64,000 nucleotides of DNA from Arabidopsis thaliana. Its lineage: Eukaryota; Streptophyta; Magnoliopsida; Brassicales; Brassicaceae. The translations under genes were made by a program, and so were the position numbers. How positions within the stretch are numbered: the stretch's first letter is position 1; every line of letters starts with the position of its first letter. The stretch lies in NCBI RefSeq assembly GCF_000001735.4, contig NC_003075.7, forward strand, positions 15,935,001 through 15,999,000. Direction: 5' to 3'. Shown piece after piece: positions 1 to 13,534 of this stretch. A model generated the notes under the pieces. It was not told the origin of the DNA and made no database searches. It saw nothing but the letters and a program-made list of their open reading frames with translations.

Positions 1-430
1 GGTCAACTTGCAGAAAAATGACTATTACAATGCGAAATACTAGTAATGTTTTGCGTCTTAATAAAATTTCATTCAAAAGATTATGTAAGTTAGGTTTGCA
101 TTTTACAGTTGATTTTGTTTTTCTCCTATCTCATGATTCTCTGTTTTAATAATTAAAAGTTAAAATTTAGAAAATAGCCACAAACATATTCAAAAAGTAT
201 ATATTTGGGCCAACCGGCCCAGTAAGGGAAGAATGTTCCTTAAGTTGCCTAAATGAGCGACTGAGAAACTGGCCCACAAAGGCCGGACCTGTATCATTCA
301 CAACCGGAAAACTTTAAAACTAATAAACCAACGTTCTTAAAAAAGCGACACTTTGGGCCATAATTTGTTGGGAAGGGAATAAGTAAGAATATGCTTTGGG
401 CATATCTGATGATTTATATCTGTCTCATCT
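1..430. other. Intergenic, upstream of SQD1
   Basis: No coding region is visible. The stretch carries several TGGGCC/GGCCCA site II-type elements (near 206-220, 270-276 and 352-358), typical of constitutive plant promoters. A TATA-like ATTTATAT lies at about 411-418, just before a pyrimidine-rich leader. I looked for the phosphate-starvation P1BS motif (GNATATNC) because SQD1 is phosphate-responsive, and found no exact match here. Confidence 0.5.
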
Positions 431-542
431 CATCTCTCATCGTTCCGGGAGAAGAGAAGAGAGACCCATCCCTCACTTCAAAGTTCAAAGTCTCGAAGGA
501 TCTTCTCCAACTCTCTCTAAACAAGATTCCAAATTTTCAAAG

Positions 543-1012
543 GTAAGCAATCGTTTCTTCTAATGAATTTCATTTCTCCGGTTTTGTAAGTTGAGTGATT
601 TCGTTTTGAAGAAACTCTGAATATGATAGGAAATCAAAATTCACAGAGTTTTCATTCAGTTGGGTTTTCTCTGAATTTCATCAATGTACTTCTTTCTTAC
701 ATTTACTTTAGTTGATCAAATAAATATCCAGTCTTTGACAATAGCTGATTTTCAGATTCGATAAAAGACTTCAAATTTCGTGTGTTTTGATTCTTCTCTT
801 GTTATGGACGTAGCTGATTTAGGGGGGGGGGTGTGAAGATAAAGTTTCGATTTCTATTCATGTCTTTTTGGATTTTGATTTGAATTTGAAGTTAAACTAG
901 AGAAAATCAGCTGAATCCTTACTTGTTATATGGTATGAAACATCTACTTGATATGTCTTGTTCTGCTGAACCAAATTATGTCTTGAAATCTTAGCTGCTT
1001 TTGTTTTTGCAG
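543..1012 (+). other. 5' UTR intron of SQD1
   Basis: A clean donor (AAAG|GTAAGC) at 542/543 and an acceptor (TTTTTGCAG|GTG) at 1012/1013 flank about 470 bp of T-rich sequence. They lie between the TATA-like site and the SQD1 start codon. Removing it leaves a leader without upstream ATGs. A run of ten G residues sits inside it at 822-831. Confidence 0.7.
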
Positions 1013-1029
1013 GTGAATTTGTTTGATAG

Positions 1030-2566
<1,537 letters not shown>

Positions 2567-4440
2567 AGTGCAGACCAATATTACACATAAGGAGAGATTA
2601 TGAAAGAGATGATGTGTTGTTTGGTATCTTCAAACTTCATTTCTGCAAAAGACTTGCTAGGCTTAAGAGGTTTTGTCCATATTACATTGTGCAGGTTCTT
2701 TAATGTTAGATCTTAATTTCGATGAAAATGTTATAATGTTGCCTTAAATGTTATGTAATGAGAAAAACTATATTATATGAAAAATAAGAAAATGTTAAAT
2801 AAGTAACAGAAAACCATCTTTTACTTCAGTTAAGAGAATCTGACGAATATCGATCAATGGTTGCAGAAAAATTTCTTCGAGATCTTAGACGAATAAAACT
2901 GTAATTAAATTTCTTCAATAAAATCTGGTTTAAAATTTATATAAGTTACGTAATACTTTTGGTGTATTAAATTTAAAATAATGGAGAGTGGTGTTGGTGG
3001 GTCATCGTCGTTGGCTATTTTTAAAAAATATTAATGTCTTTTCCAAATACGAAGGAAACTTGTGGGGTCAAACTCTAAGGAATAGAGTGGGTTTTGTATA
3101 ATTATAATTGTAGCCCTAATGATTCTCTCGTTTTTTCGTATACTATTTTTCTAAAGAACAATAAACGATTCGATTACTACTATAGTTATAAAAAAAAAGA
3201 AACAGCTTACACATATTTTCACTTTCCCCATTTATTTTGTTTGACGAAAACCACATAACCAAAAGTAAGTCGATATCCCAATTGGCCAATTCCCATTTAT
3301 TTTTTAATTGAAGAAAAATATGCAATATGATTTTATTTTTTTTCCGTCAAAATATGCAATATGATTATATGAATAAACTGCACTCTATCTGGACTCTGTG
3401 TTCCGCTTACGTACGTCTATGATTTTTTTTGCGTGCTTTTCTTTGAAACTATCAAATGAATCCTTAGTGGCCGAGCTGCCACCATATCTCAGAGTTACAC
3501 GTAAAAGCGTATTGGGAAAATTTAATATTCATGTTGTGCGCCTCTTAACACATTTGTATCTACGATTTTGTCTCTGTTGTTTTTGCAGCATATCCGAAAA
3601 TAGCACCAATGAGGAAAAGTGAGAGAGCTTGCTGTCCAAAAAGTGTATATATTTTTATTCAATTTTTTTAATGCTACTTACAAATGATATTGAAAAATAA
3701 AAGAAACTAGATATAAATAATAAAACAAGTGGATGGAATGATCAAATAATTGAACAAACAATTCTCCATAGTTAACACTTAACACTATTCAACTTAACTG
3801 AAATTAATAGTTTGAAAGCGTGGAGGCTTTTGGTGTGGAGGCACTGAGAGTTTTCTTTGCATTTTATTGCAAATATTAATATCATTATTTACTAAACATT
3901 TGTTGGAGAGATTGTTGGTTATGATTGATGAGCTCATCATCCTCGGCCTCCATCAGTATTCATCAACTTGCGAATTAAAAATATATACAAAATAGCATAA
4001 CCTTAATTTCGAAGACATGTCACATGATCTCACACAAAATTCTTAATCCCACAAACTACCACCAAGTTGTATATAGGTCGGCAAGTTTTTTTCTTTTTTC
4101 AAGTTAATTTCGGATGTATGAACGTATGTGCATACACTTTACAGTATGGTTTTGAAACTTGAATATCAAAAATTTATCTATGGAAATTACTCCTTAGCAA
4201 ATGATATCTGAGTAACAAAGAATAATAGTATTTTGTAACACGCACAAAAATATGAACTAGTGGAATATATTAAAAACGATGTCTCCGTTACTTCGCCTAT
4301 ACTGAAACTCGTTTGAGTTTTAACAAATTAAAGGTAAAAAATATATTACGCTTCGCACATGCAAAAAATAAAAATGACTGCATCCAGATCATCCGAAGCT
4401 CTCTCGGTAAACTAGCACTTTAGTGTGAGATCAGCACCTA
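2567..4440. other. AT-rich intergenic region after SQD1
   Basis: The first part is the SQD1 3' UTR, with AATAAA-like and ATGAAAA signals up to about 2790. The rest is AT-rich, with ORFs of no more than about 75 codons that show no recognisable motif or codon bias. I see no RNA gene or transposon terminus. Confidence 0.4.
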
Positions 4441-4456
4441 ACATTTATTTGACATA

Positions 4457-4539
4457 GGTCAACCTTGACCCTTGAAATGTGGAACTTGGACTTTTGACCT
4501 CATTTTCCTCAACCTACTAGAAAAATCGACCGGTATAAA
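4457..4539 (+). promoter_or_regulatory. W-box cluster followed by a TATA box
   Basis: Three W-box cores lie within about 45 bp: GGTCAA at 4457-4462, TTGACC at 4465-4470 and TTGACC at 4494-4499. A consensus TATAAA follows at 4534-4539. A GAA-rich, leader-like stretch begins about 30 bp further on. The arrangement looks like a WRKY-responsive core promoter firing to the right, where no gene is obvious apart from a 31-codon ORF. Confidence 0.4.
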
Positions 4540-4681
4540 GAAGCTACATATAGCATTCTATTCCAATTACCAACTCGAAAGAAGAAGAAGAAAAAAGAGA
4601 AATTCTTGGTCTTTTCTGAATCTTTGAAAAAGAAAATCAATAATTGTGGGGAGGACAAAAAAAGAGGGTTTGTTTTTGGAG

Positions 4682-4777
4682 ATGCCACTTAAGCCCAGCG
4701 TCGCTGTCAAAACCCCCTCAATTATTGAAAGTGGGTCTTCTGATTCATTCATTTCCAAAACCCTTATGAATTTATAA
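4682..4777 (+). CDS. Candidate small ORF (31 aa), unrecognised
   Basis: This is the first ATG downstream of the predicted TATA-driven start near 4565. It opens a 31-codon frame beginning MPLKPSVAVKTPS and ending at TAA 4775-4777. It has no signal peptide and no family I recognise. The only support is position: W boxes, TATA, purine-rich leader, first ATG. It may be a non-coding transcript or no gene at all. Confidence 0.2.
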   Translation: MPLKPSVAVKTPSIIESGSSDSFISKTLMNL

Positions 4778-4799
4778 CCAAATAATTCAAAAATGTATA

Positions 4800-5778
4800 T
4801 ACAATTCCACAACTAACCTTTTTCTCAAACAAGATACGTTTGTTTAATTAAGGGAAAGATTAAGACATGGAAATTTCACTGAAACTTCTAATGCATAAAC
4901 ACTACCGACTTCGTACCTAAACGGGATCAAGAAACAATCACGAAATCGTCTGACGACTTAGGATAGTCATCTCCATTTTTTGAGAAAGATTTAGCTTTTG
5001 GTATTTTCAATTATACCGACGTTTATATTTGTTTTTTGTTTTTCTAAATAGAGAATATTTCCTTGAATAGGAAATTAACGTGATGCCGAGAGCTTGGAGA
5101 CCTTACAAATAATAGTAGAATCTTCTTCCCTCGTTTTCTCTACTTTATTTTTCAGGAATATTAAAGAAAGAAACTTTGAAATTATCGACAAATCGTATTC
5201 ATATCATCATCAGATTATAAAAGATTTCTAATTTACCAAAGAAATAATTACTCATAAGTCCGATTAAAATCACAACTACTCAGACGAATTATATATATCC
5301 AGATCCTATATATCAGAAGAAAAGAAAAGAAAAACAATTACCAATTCAAGTAAAAGGTTTCTGAGCTAAATTGTTAGATCGTTAGGTATAAACATCTTGC
5401 GTTTTATCAATAAACTTATATTTTGTATATGGTTCGAATCTCTTAGTCAAATATTGTGAAAAAAGGAATAAAGAAATTTCAATCATTAGATATACAACTA
5501 GATCATAGTTTAGTAGTCCTAATCAATCCGATTCATCATTAATGAGGCTGATGGATTCATACTTTATCAAAAGAAGCAAATCATATAAAATTTACTAATT
5601 ACACATCTTTAATTATTCATAATTCATTTTCTACATGGGTGTTTAATTATGATCATCTGATGATAATCAGAATTTGGCTTTCATGACCAATTGAAGTGAA
5701 ACCCTAATTTTTGTTTTCTTTTGATACTGCAAAAGCCTATTGATTTTAACACAAGTAAGAAGACGATGAAAATTACAA
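4800..5778. other. Intergenic, downstream of the glutaredoxin gene
   Basis: AT-rich sequence without a supported gene. The right end probably holds the 3' UTR of the minus-strand glutaredoxin gene. A GGTTCGAATC string near 5431 resembles a tRNA T-loop, but no tRNA fold surrounds it. Confidence 0.4.
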
Positions 5779-6213
5779 TCATACCCAAAGAGCTCCAACT
5801 TGGACAAGCTTAGGAACAAGTTGACCACTTAAGTGAAGAGCGACAAGGGACTCAAGACCTCCGACGCACTCACGGCCAATGAAAACCGCCGGCGGAGGAC
5901 CAACGACGGAGACGCCACCGGAATATTCATCTTGTAGAGCCGTGGGAAGAGAGGAAACCTCGTGATCATCGAGCTCGATGACGGTGGGGATTACGCCGAT
6001 CGTTGCTAAGAGTCTCTTCATGACGTGGCACATGCAACATGAAGATCTACTGAAGATGATCACAGGATGCTCCGATATCAGCCGTCGGATCTTGGCTTCC
6101 GTTGATTCCTCTTCGTCGATGGAAAGAGAAGTAGATGAGGTTTGAGAAGGAGGAGTGAGGTCTAAGCGAACGACGTCGTTTGAGAAACGTTGTAAGCCTA
6201 ATTCTTGCATCAT
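5779..6213 (-). CDS. ROXY21: CC-type (ROXY) glutaredoxin
   Basis: A plant-specific class III glutaredoxin, probably AT4G33040 (GRXC6/ROXY21). It is a small thiol oxidoreductase of the kind that partners TGA transcription factors in the nucleus. The gene is intronless and gives 144 residues from the first true ATG (6213). The active site CCMC is at residues 59-62, after SEHPVIIFSRSS. The glutathione-binding region VSVVGPPPAVFIGRECVGGLE follows. The C-terminus is ALWV rather than the ALWL that in ROXY1-type members recruits TOPLESS and TGA partners. A TATA box (CTATATATA) lies at about 6282-6291 and a short (GA)n leader at about 6225-6240. The class is well established; the exact ROXY number is from memory. 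Confidence 0.92.
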   Translation of the reverse strand: MMQELGLQRFSNDVVRLDLTPPSQTSSTSLSIDEEESTEAKIRRLISEHPVIIFSRSSCCMCHVMKRLLATIGVIPTVIELDDHEVSSLPTALQDEYSGGVSVVGPPPAVFIGRECVGGLESLVALHLSGQLVPKLVQVGALWV

Positions 6214-6222
6214 AGCAGGCAA

Positions 6223-8372
6223 TTAGAGAGAGAGAGAGAAACGTAAAGAGCTTTTTCAAGAAGAAGAGGAGATTTTGTATTTGTATATATAGAAAGAATC
6301 AAAAAGAAGTTTAAAACAAAAGAAGGAATCATAGAGGAAATAAATACAAGGGCCAATAAAATAAGAAGAGAATTATTGGGGAAAGAAAAAGAAAAGGACA
6401 AACAATGGGGAGGAGAAGAAGGGAGTGGTGTATGTGCTTGCTTACATCACAAAGTACTGTCTCGTGATGTGTTTCTTTTGCTTTCGTTTTTTTTTTTTGT
6501 AGTTTAGAAAATTTATTTATTCTGATGAGTTAAATGCATGGGAGTTCCAAACTTCCAATACCCACGCGCTAGATTTTATTGCCGATGTTGACCTTTTCAA
6601 TAGCTAAAGTTAAAGGAAAAAGAGTATTCACAATTTGGAGCATAATAGGAGTTAGGACGACGTCTTACTCGCATCATGTATGGAGAATACATTTTGTCTA
6701 AGAGAAGTAAAGAATTTATCTTTTACATTAGAGTAGATGTATTTGAATACAAATGTTCATTAATTTAAATAATTCAATTTGTGTTCTTATAAATTACTAA
6801 CATATGCATTAGAGGAGATGTATTTGAAAGTATTGCAATTACCGAATGATTTTGTTATTTTTCAAAAATTTACCGACTTGTATATTGGGTGCACAATTGA
6901 TTGTTTTGCATTAGAGGGGAGTAGTTGCGACTTCTTTTGTAAGAGTACCGAATAATGTAATTAAAAGGATAAATTTTACAAAGAGAGAAACAAAAAAATG
7001 TGACTGGCCATTTTTAATATATCAGAAAGAATAAGAAAATGAAACTAGAATCTTTATTTATTTATTTATAATATTTTTTTATTTTTAGATTTCTCTTTAT
7101 TTGAGGATTTAGTTAATTAATTTTTATTATTTTATTAGGTTTAACTGTATTTGAGATTATACTTTTTTAAGTGCTACAAAATGGTCATTGCATATTCTTT
7201 GAGCTTACACTTTTGCTATTATGACAAAGCATTAAGCAAATATGTTATCATGTGATTATATGAAAATATTAAAGTAATGGACCAATTCCAAGGCTTCTTA
7301 TATTGAGATTCTGTTGCTGGCGATTCCGTCATTACGTAGCCCAGCCTGAGACTACTTTGTCGCCAAGAAAACTCCCAAATTTAGGATATCAACATATAAA
7401 TATATGAACATATAATTAAGGCGTTCAGAAAAATTTTAGTCCACTTTCGTTTTCAAGTAGAATTACACCATTTAAGTTCTAAATGATAAGTTCTCCTGAA
7501 AACAACAGGACGAGTGAATAATAATCACAAAGAGTTACGAATCCATTTTTTTCATCTAAAATGAATAAACTCATATGGTCATGGAGTTTAATAGAAAAAG
7601 TTATCTCATGGGTGTGGATGGAAGGGTGGTTTTGTCCGCTTGTTCCAGTATATTTTGAAGGATATTTTAGCAGATGTGTCTCCCATTCAAGTATTCAACA
7701 ATATAAAGTGTAAACTCATGTGAGCAATTTTAGAAAAATAATAACCAAATAAATAAATAAAAGTAAGGTAGAGGGTAATAACTTAATGAACTAAAGAAAT
7801 GCATGGATCAAAATGCACAACAAATATATATGCCGTATAATAAAGGTTGCTGTTTATTTTTAATGTTTGAAATAACTAAAAAAAATCTGAATTATGTTAC
7901 TAGTTAATTACCTTTATTCTAAGAATTTATTTTTTCAGAAAATATTGGTTGAAGTTATATCTTCACCACACTCAATATGATCAAAGATCATCATTTATTT
8001 GTTGTTCTCTTTGTTCTACAACATACAATATTAATATTTAAAAAGTAACTTAACATTGATAAATCAGCTAGTGTGTTCGAAAATTCAAGAAACGACAATG
8101 GTTTTTATTTTATTTTTAAACCGACAATAGGTTAGTCTCAAATTCATCGAGGTTATTGATCAAATTGCTTGATATAACAAAAGAAAATAAATAAAAGTAT
8201 TGTTGAATATTATTTGGTTAAAACAATAAGTAAAAGTACCATGCACATACTATTCGAGTTTTCCACTGATGAGTAAAAATCTAAGGAAAAAAATTATAAT
8301 ATGATGTAAAAATGAAGAAGAGCAATTTTGGAGAAAATTAAGTAAAGACTTCAAAACAGAGTAAGGACAAGC
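6223..8372. other. Promoter of the glutaredoxin gene and AT-rich intergenic DNA
   Basis: The first 200 bp hold the glutaredoxin leader and TATA box. Beyond that the DNA is strongly AT-rich, with no ORF that shows coding character. I see no transposon ends. Confidence 0.4.
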
Positions 8373-8616
8373 ATGAAGGGTGTGGAAATAAACGAAATGG
8401 AGCCCAATTTGAAACGGACTTTAGAGAGATGTGGTTGTAGGAGTACCGTCGATGGTGTTGTCTTCAACTTCGTGTCTGCCACATGTGCTCACGTAAGCCC
8501 ATCTTTATTTTTAATTGTAATGACAAAAGTATTAGTTAACTAGTTTATTTATGTTTTCTCTTTTATCTTAGGTGGATCCATTTTCTTTTGTTGTGATATC
8601 TCTTCGAGTCTTTTTT
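8373..8616 (+). CDS. Candidate small spliced ORF (55 aa), unrecognised
   Basis: An ATG at 8373 opens a frame of 56 codons ending at TAG 8541-8543. A good donor (CAC|GTAAGC at 8492/8493) and acceptor (TTTTATCTTAG|GTG at 8571/8572) would remove a typical 79-bp T-rich intron. Splicing keeps the frame open to a stop near 8616, giving about 55 residues. The exon-1 peptide (MKGVEINEMEPNLKRTLERC and onward) has a balanced amino-acid composition and three Cys residues, unlike the surrounding AT-rich noise. No homologue is recognised and earlier ATGs exist upstream, so this may be an expressed gene, a remnant or chance. Confidence 0.2.
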
Positions 8617-9603
8617 TAATGTCCACCATGATCATGACGTATTCTTTTTATATTGGTCTCACCTAAAACATTATGTCCTAAGATTCTATATGTAAGATTC
8701 CATTTCCATCCATATTCTTATAAAATACAATAAAACGAATCTTTGTCAATGATTCGAATTGCGTTTGAGAAAGATCGTATACTTAGCTCCATTTACACCT
8801 ACCCATAGAGTTCTCCCTAACTGGCTAAATAAATATGCTAGTGTTATTGGTTAAGAGGTTGTAATTACATATTGTATATGTAGATGCAAGTCTTAAGTCT
8901 AGAAATTTACATGTCTTGCTTTGCTTTGAATTTTAGAAAAGCTTCGGTAGAGGAGATTTCAAACCAGGATATCACACGGGCATTAATACAGTATCAAATA
9001 TGATATATACCTTACAATATATAGAGTTGTTTCAAAAAGATGATTTTGGAAACACGCTAAAACCCCAAACAATGATCATGATTCAAAAGAAAGATATAAG
9101 GTATATACTCTGCATCAGTTTGAAATGTAAATAAAATTATCATAATGTTATAAGAAACAAGAAAAATAAAAGAAGAGAAGATGATCTAGACTACTAATTT
9201 AAGTGTATCGAAAGAGAAGAGAGACTGGAAGTAAGGAGCAAGGACCCAAGTTTGGAAGTAAGGCTCTGGCAAAAGTTTGATGGTCAGCGAGAAGCAAAGT
9301 CTTAGTACGAGGATCTTATTTGAGTAACCTTTCTTTCAAATCCCAGTGATTTGAATTATTTGGCCTCTTACCTTTAATTTTAAATATAGATAGACGTCTT
9401 ATTGGTTAATAAGACTTAGCATAATCAAGTCATATCTAACAAGAGAATTTATCAAAAGAAAAATTCAAAACAACAAAATGTTGCAAATTCGAGAAATATA
9501 CAAAAGGAATTAAAGTAGAAAGAGAAATGGAGGTTAGTTTCTCTTCTCTTCTTATAACCTCACTCTTTCTTGGATAACAAGTTTAAAAAATGTGTTTTAA
9601 ATT
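8617..9603. other. Intergenic, downstream of IQM1
   Basis: AT-rich, without a supported gene. The last few hundred bases probably include the IQM1 3' UTR. Weak Pol III box-like strings near 8850-8980 were considered and not accepted as a SINE. Confidence 0.4.
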
Positions 9604-11736
9604 TTAACACTTTACAGCCCTAGGGCTTGGGATTCCCATGTATGCCAAGCGTGGAGACACCCTCACTTTAGGACTAGGCCTTGGAGATGGAATTGGTCCG
9701 TAAGAATTAGCTGGTGAAACCCTAGGAGACAGACTGACTTGCTCCAGTGCTTGTGCTTGTAGCTCCATTGGATAATCTCTAACACACCCAATTCTTGGAC
9801 CATATCCACTTGTCCATTTACAAGACAGTCTCTTTACAGGATCAAACACTGGTCTCGCTCTCTCTTCTTTCTCTGAAGGTATCTCAACTTCTTCTGAGAC
9901 TTCCTTCCTTTCTTCTTCTTCATCTGCAGTCGATTTGAATGACGAATATTCCTCATTCACAGAACATCTCTGCAATTCAGTTCAACAACACTCGTGAATA
10001 AAAACATTCTCTTGATGCCAATAACACAAATACTAATCTCATAATATTTATTTCCTTACCTTAACATTGGTGAGATCAACATTGTGCTCCTCTAAGAAAC
10101 TTATGAACTCCTTGAAGTTGTCTTCTGTTGGGAGATAATGTCCACTATATGGCCATATAGCCTGAAGAAACAGAAGGTAAATCAGACATTTTAGTTTACA
10201 TAACATATTAAGAGAAGCAAAGACAGGTAGTTTCTTATTCAAGTACCTCAAGGATCCCATCGCGGGCGACTAACCTTCCTGCTGCGGTTGTGGCACCTCC
10301 AGATAAGAAACTAGAGTGCTGGAAAAGACCTTTCTTTTTAATCCCTACGTATAAGTTTCTAGTAGTACTAAGTACAAAAATCGACTTGGCTTCCTCTGTT
10401 GAATTGATCAGAGTCATGCCCTGTTTATACATTAGTCTCCCATCTTCTACTATCACTTCATATGCTTCTCTCTCCATCTGCAGGTTTCAAAGAAACACAG
10501 AGGTTAATGAGTAATCAACAAGGCAGAGCTAACTAATTAGTATAGTCGAGTCGAATCAGATAAAAAATCACACCGGTCCTAAGTATCTGATGCATTGTTT
10601 TTGCAGAACACTTCTAGGGTGTTTCTCAAGATTTACATCTTTGCCGTCTCCTATATCCAACCTTTAGTTTCAAATCAGTGAAAACAGAGTTTTAGAACAC
10701 ATTCAAAGACAGGAAGATCTTAAGATGGATTCTGGATTTAAGTCCTTACCAGTAAAAGAATGGTTGTGTGCTCTTGCTCGCTGACCAGACATCATAATAG
10801 AAGTGCAAGTTGTGGCCGTAACGATGACGTGGGTCAATCTGTAATTTCAAGAGATGGATCATTAGAGTATATTCAATGATAGCTTTGGATGTCAAGTAGG
10901 GTACTTGTCTTTGATATGAAGTTACAAAGATATTTAGGTTATGGGGACTTACAGCTTCAAGCCAATGCTGAAGAGCTAATTTCTGAGCCTTTTCATCTTT
11001 AGATAAGCCTTTCCCAACCTAAGAAAGTGAGACCCACGTTGGTTTTTCATATGAAAGAGAGATATTGAGTTCTACTAATAACACCTTGACTTATAAGTAA
11101 ACAGAGATAAATTGATGTCAGACCTTAGCAGCTCGTTTTCTAGCTCGTGCCCATTTCGAAACAGCGGTCTCATGTTTTTCTTCTCCAAAGAAAGACACAG
11201 AGCTCAAATCCAAAGCTGCACCTTCCAAAGTCCTCCACCTACAACATTTCAAGCAATACAAAGGGTTAGTGTAAACATCTTTAAAAGACATTAAAAAAAA
11301 AGACGAAGATGAATCAAGTAACTCACCAGAGCTCCTCAACAACGACCGCACAATCTGCTAAGTTCCTTCTGGTCCTGTAACTCTTGTACACCTTTTGTAA
11401 CGTAGTTGCAGCTGCATCAAGCTCGGTGACAGGTCTAGGAGAGAAGAACACAAATGGCTCTGGTGGAGTAACTGTAGGTTTCTTGATTTGGATTCTCTCA
11501 CAGTTTCTTCCATTCAAAGTGTTAGGCGTTGACTTCTTTGTCTCCAAGACCTCAAAATCTGAATCAGTCTTGGTCTCTTTAGGAACCTCCCAGCTGTTGA
11601 AACTCAACGACCGCTCCATAGTACTCTTAGGAGAATTCTGGTGCCTATTAGTATCGTCTCTCTTGAAACTGTTGGTTCTTGATGTCAAGCCTCCGTCTTT
11701 AAGTTTGAAGCATAAGGACCCAACTTCAAGACCCAT
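9604..11736 (-). CDS. IQM1: IQ-motif calmodulin-binding protein IQM1
   Basis: A member of the plant IQM family, known as IQM1 and EDA39 (AT4G33050). It binds calmodulin independently of calcium and has been linked to stomatal movement, catalase activity and embryo-sac development. Eight coding exons (11736-11327, 11238-11124, 11018-10953, 10838-10750, 10661-10574, 10477-10247, 10161-10060, 9969-9604) join in phase to 488 residues. An IQ-like motif [13 protein letters not shown] lies at about residues 113-125. A conserved region with [15 protein letters not shown] follows. The C-terminal tail has repeated SPR/SPRxSP motifs, possible phosphorylation sites. The start ATG is the first after a leader intron. 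The gene is divergent from CYP57 across 1.8 kb. A longer isoform is possible and was not resolved. Confidence 0.95.
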
Positions 11737-11790
11737 GACCACTAATATAACGAAAGGATAATTCCAAAGTATATTTAATATAGAAAATCC

Positions 11791-11888
11791 CCTGCACACA
11801 TTAATTAAACAAACAGTAGTCGCATTAAAATTAGCTATACCAAACCAATTATTTGTCTCATTCAAACATTTTAACAAATAAAAGTACC
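11791..11888 (-). other. 5' UTR intron of IQM1
   Basis: On the minus strand a donor (CACACAAG|GTACTT, near 11889) and an acceptor (GTGTGCAG|GGGATT, near 11790) bound an intron of about 100 bp upstream of the IQM1 start. Its removal leaves no ATG between acceptor and start codon, which supports the chosen initiation codon. A TATA-like CTTATATTTATG lies further upstream, near 12045-12058. Confidence 0.6.
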
Positions 11889-12059
11889 TTGTGTGGGTAT
11901 CAAACACAAAACAAACGTTCCTTGGTGTTTGTTTAGACAAGAAACAGAGAAGCTTGAAAGAATAAAGAATAAAAGAATGATTTTTGTTCTTTGGAGATAA
12001 AACTGAACTAGGGATATGAATATAATGATGACTAAGAGATCTTAACATAAATATAAGTA

Positions 12060-13534
12060 AGGGTAGGCAGTTGAAGACTATTGAGAGAGTAAGAAGTCTT
12101 CGTTTTTGCAAAATTGTTGAATATGGAAAAAATATTACGGAATATTCAAAGTTGGCGTGTTTGAATTGTTGAATATTACCAAAAGAGACAAAATAGTGAG
12201 AGGAGGCTAACTAGGAGACAGAGTATGTGGGGAGCCATAAGAGATGGAGGCTAACGAAGGTAAGTTCATGGAAGTTATTGAGATAAGGACAATTCACATA
12301 ATCTTTTTCCAACATTAATTTTGTCGTTCTTATTTAATTATATAAATAACTACATATTTAGTACACAATAATTTTAAAGGGTTTACGTATTAATTATCTA
12401 ACGGTGAAGTTTAGGTCACACAATGGTTCATGTAGAATTATTACACACGATGACACGAATGTCAAAATTTGCGAGGAGCATAAACGTTTTACATTTGAAA
12501 ACTTTGTATGCACTTGTGTTGACAAATTAAATCTTCGGCATGTAGACATGTATGGTTGCTATAAAATTATCTGCTATTTCAGAGTTACTCAACGGGTTTA
12601 CTTTTACATTTGAAAACAAAATTCTCTCAAATCCTTACACAAGGTCTATATCCAAGAAGAGGATTATGAAAGAATTGAACTAGGGTTTAATTCATCAAAA
12701 AGTCAAACGGTTCAAAGAAATACGTCAAGTTGTCAATTTGCGAATTGTCCAATATAAACATGTATTTTCTATCTTAGAAATACTAAAAATCAAATCGTGT
12801 TATTTCTTTTGTCAAAAACCTGTCTATCATTAACGTTCAGACGCAGTTTTATTTGTTCCAAAGTATAGTTTATGAGACTATTGAATACATTATCCTACAA
12901 ATGGTCAAACATAACATATACATTTAAAATTGTAAAAGAATTTCTATTTCTACTGAAATTTTATATCTTTAAAGTTTCAATTGATAATTCAAGTCATACA
13001 AGTTCACACGATAGACAAAATTTTATTTTGTTAAGGAGTGATAAGGGTTACTTTTGGGTTTTATATGTCTTCATCGATATGAACATGTTCAACTCGTTTT
13101 ATTTACATGGAATATGTCGTACGTACGTCCAAAATTTATAGAATTGTAGAAAATAAACTTCCAAAATTTTACCATTGACTTTCCTCGAAGCTATAGTAGT
13201 TCTGAAATTGGAGACTTTGAAAGATAAAAGTACAAAGATTGGAGTACCACTCAACTCTAGCTCGAAGACTTTCTTTAATTTCTGATCTTCCACGTAGTGA
13301 TAGAGATGCATGGGATGTTTCCAGGAAATACTTCTACGGTTCTATTCTACCAAATCTGGAAAAAAATAAAATGAAAAACAAATCATCGGAAATACTTACA
13401 GATTTTAAGTTAATGGGCTGGGCTTAGATTGTTGAATTGGGCCTCGTGCTTTATCTATAATTAGGCTATTTACGAAACCCAGCCAATGAACCTGAGCTGA
13501 GACTGAGAGACATCTCGGTGAAGAAGTAGCAGAG
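12060..13534. other. Divergent intergenic region IQM1/CYP57
   Basis: Small ORFs here (for example 12404-12613 and 12872-13141) have AT-driven composition and no motif, so I call no gene. The right end carries TGGGCT/TGGGCC site II elements at about 13413-13445, shortly upstream of the CYP57 start. They fit a housekeeping promoter. Confidence 0.45.

Noticed and set aside
1..540. P1BS phosphate-response element for SQD1
   Set aside because: Near matches such as GCATATCT exist, but no exact GNATATNC was found.
4567..4812. 81-codon minus-strand ORF
   Set aside because: Antisense to a purine-rich leader-like stretch; hydrophobic low-complexity ending results from the GAA tract.
5385..5460. Possible tRNA (GGTTCGAATC T-loop-like string)
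   Set aside because: No acceptor stem, D-arm or anticodon arm can be formed around it.
8820..9000. SINE-like stretch with degenerate A/B boxes
   Set aside because: Box spacing and sequence are poor, and no poly(A) tail or target duplication is visible.
11384..11761. 125-codon plus-strand ORF
   Set aside because: Antisense shadow of the first IQM1 exon, whose frame is supported by protein family and splicing.
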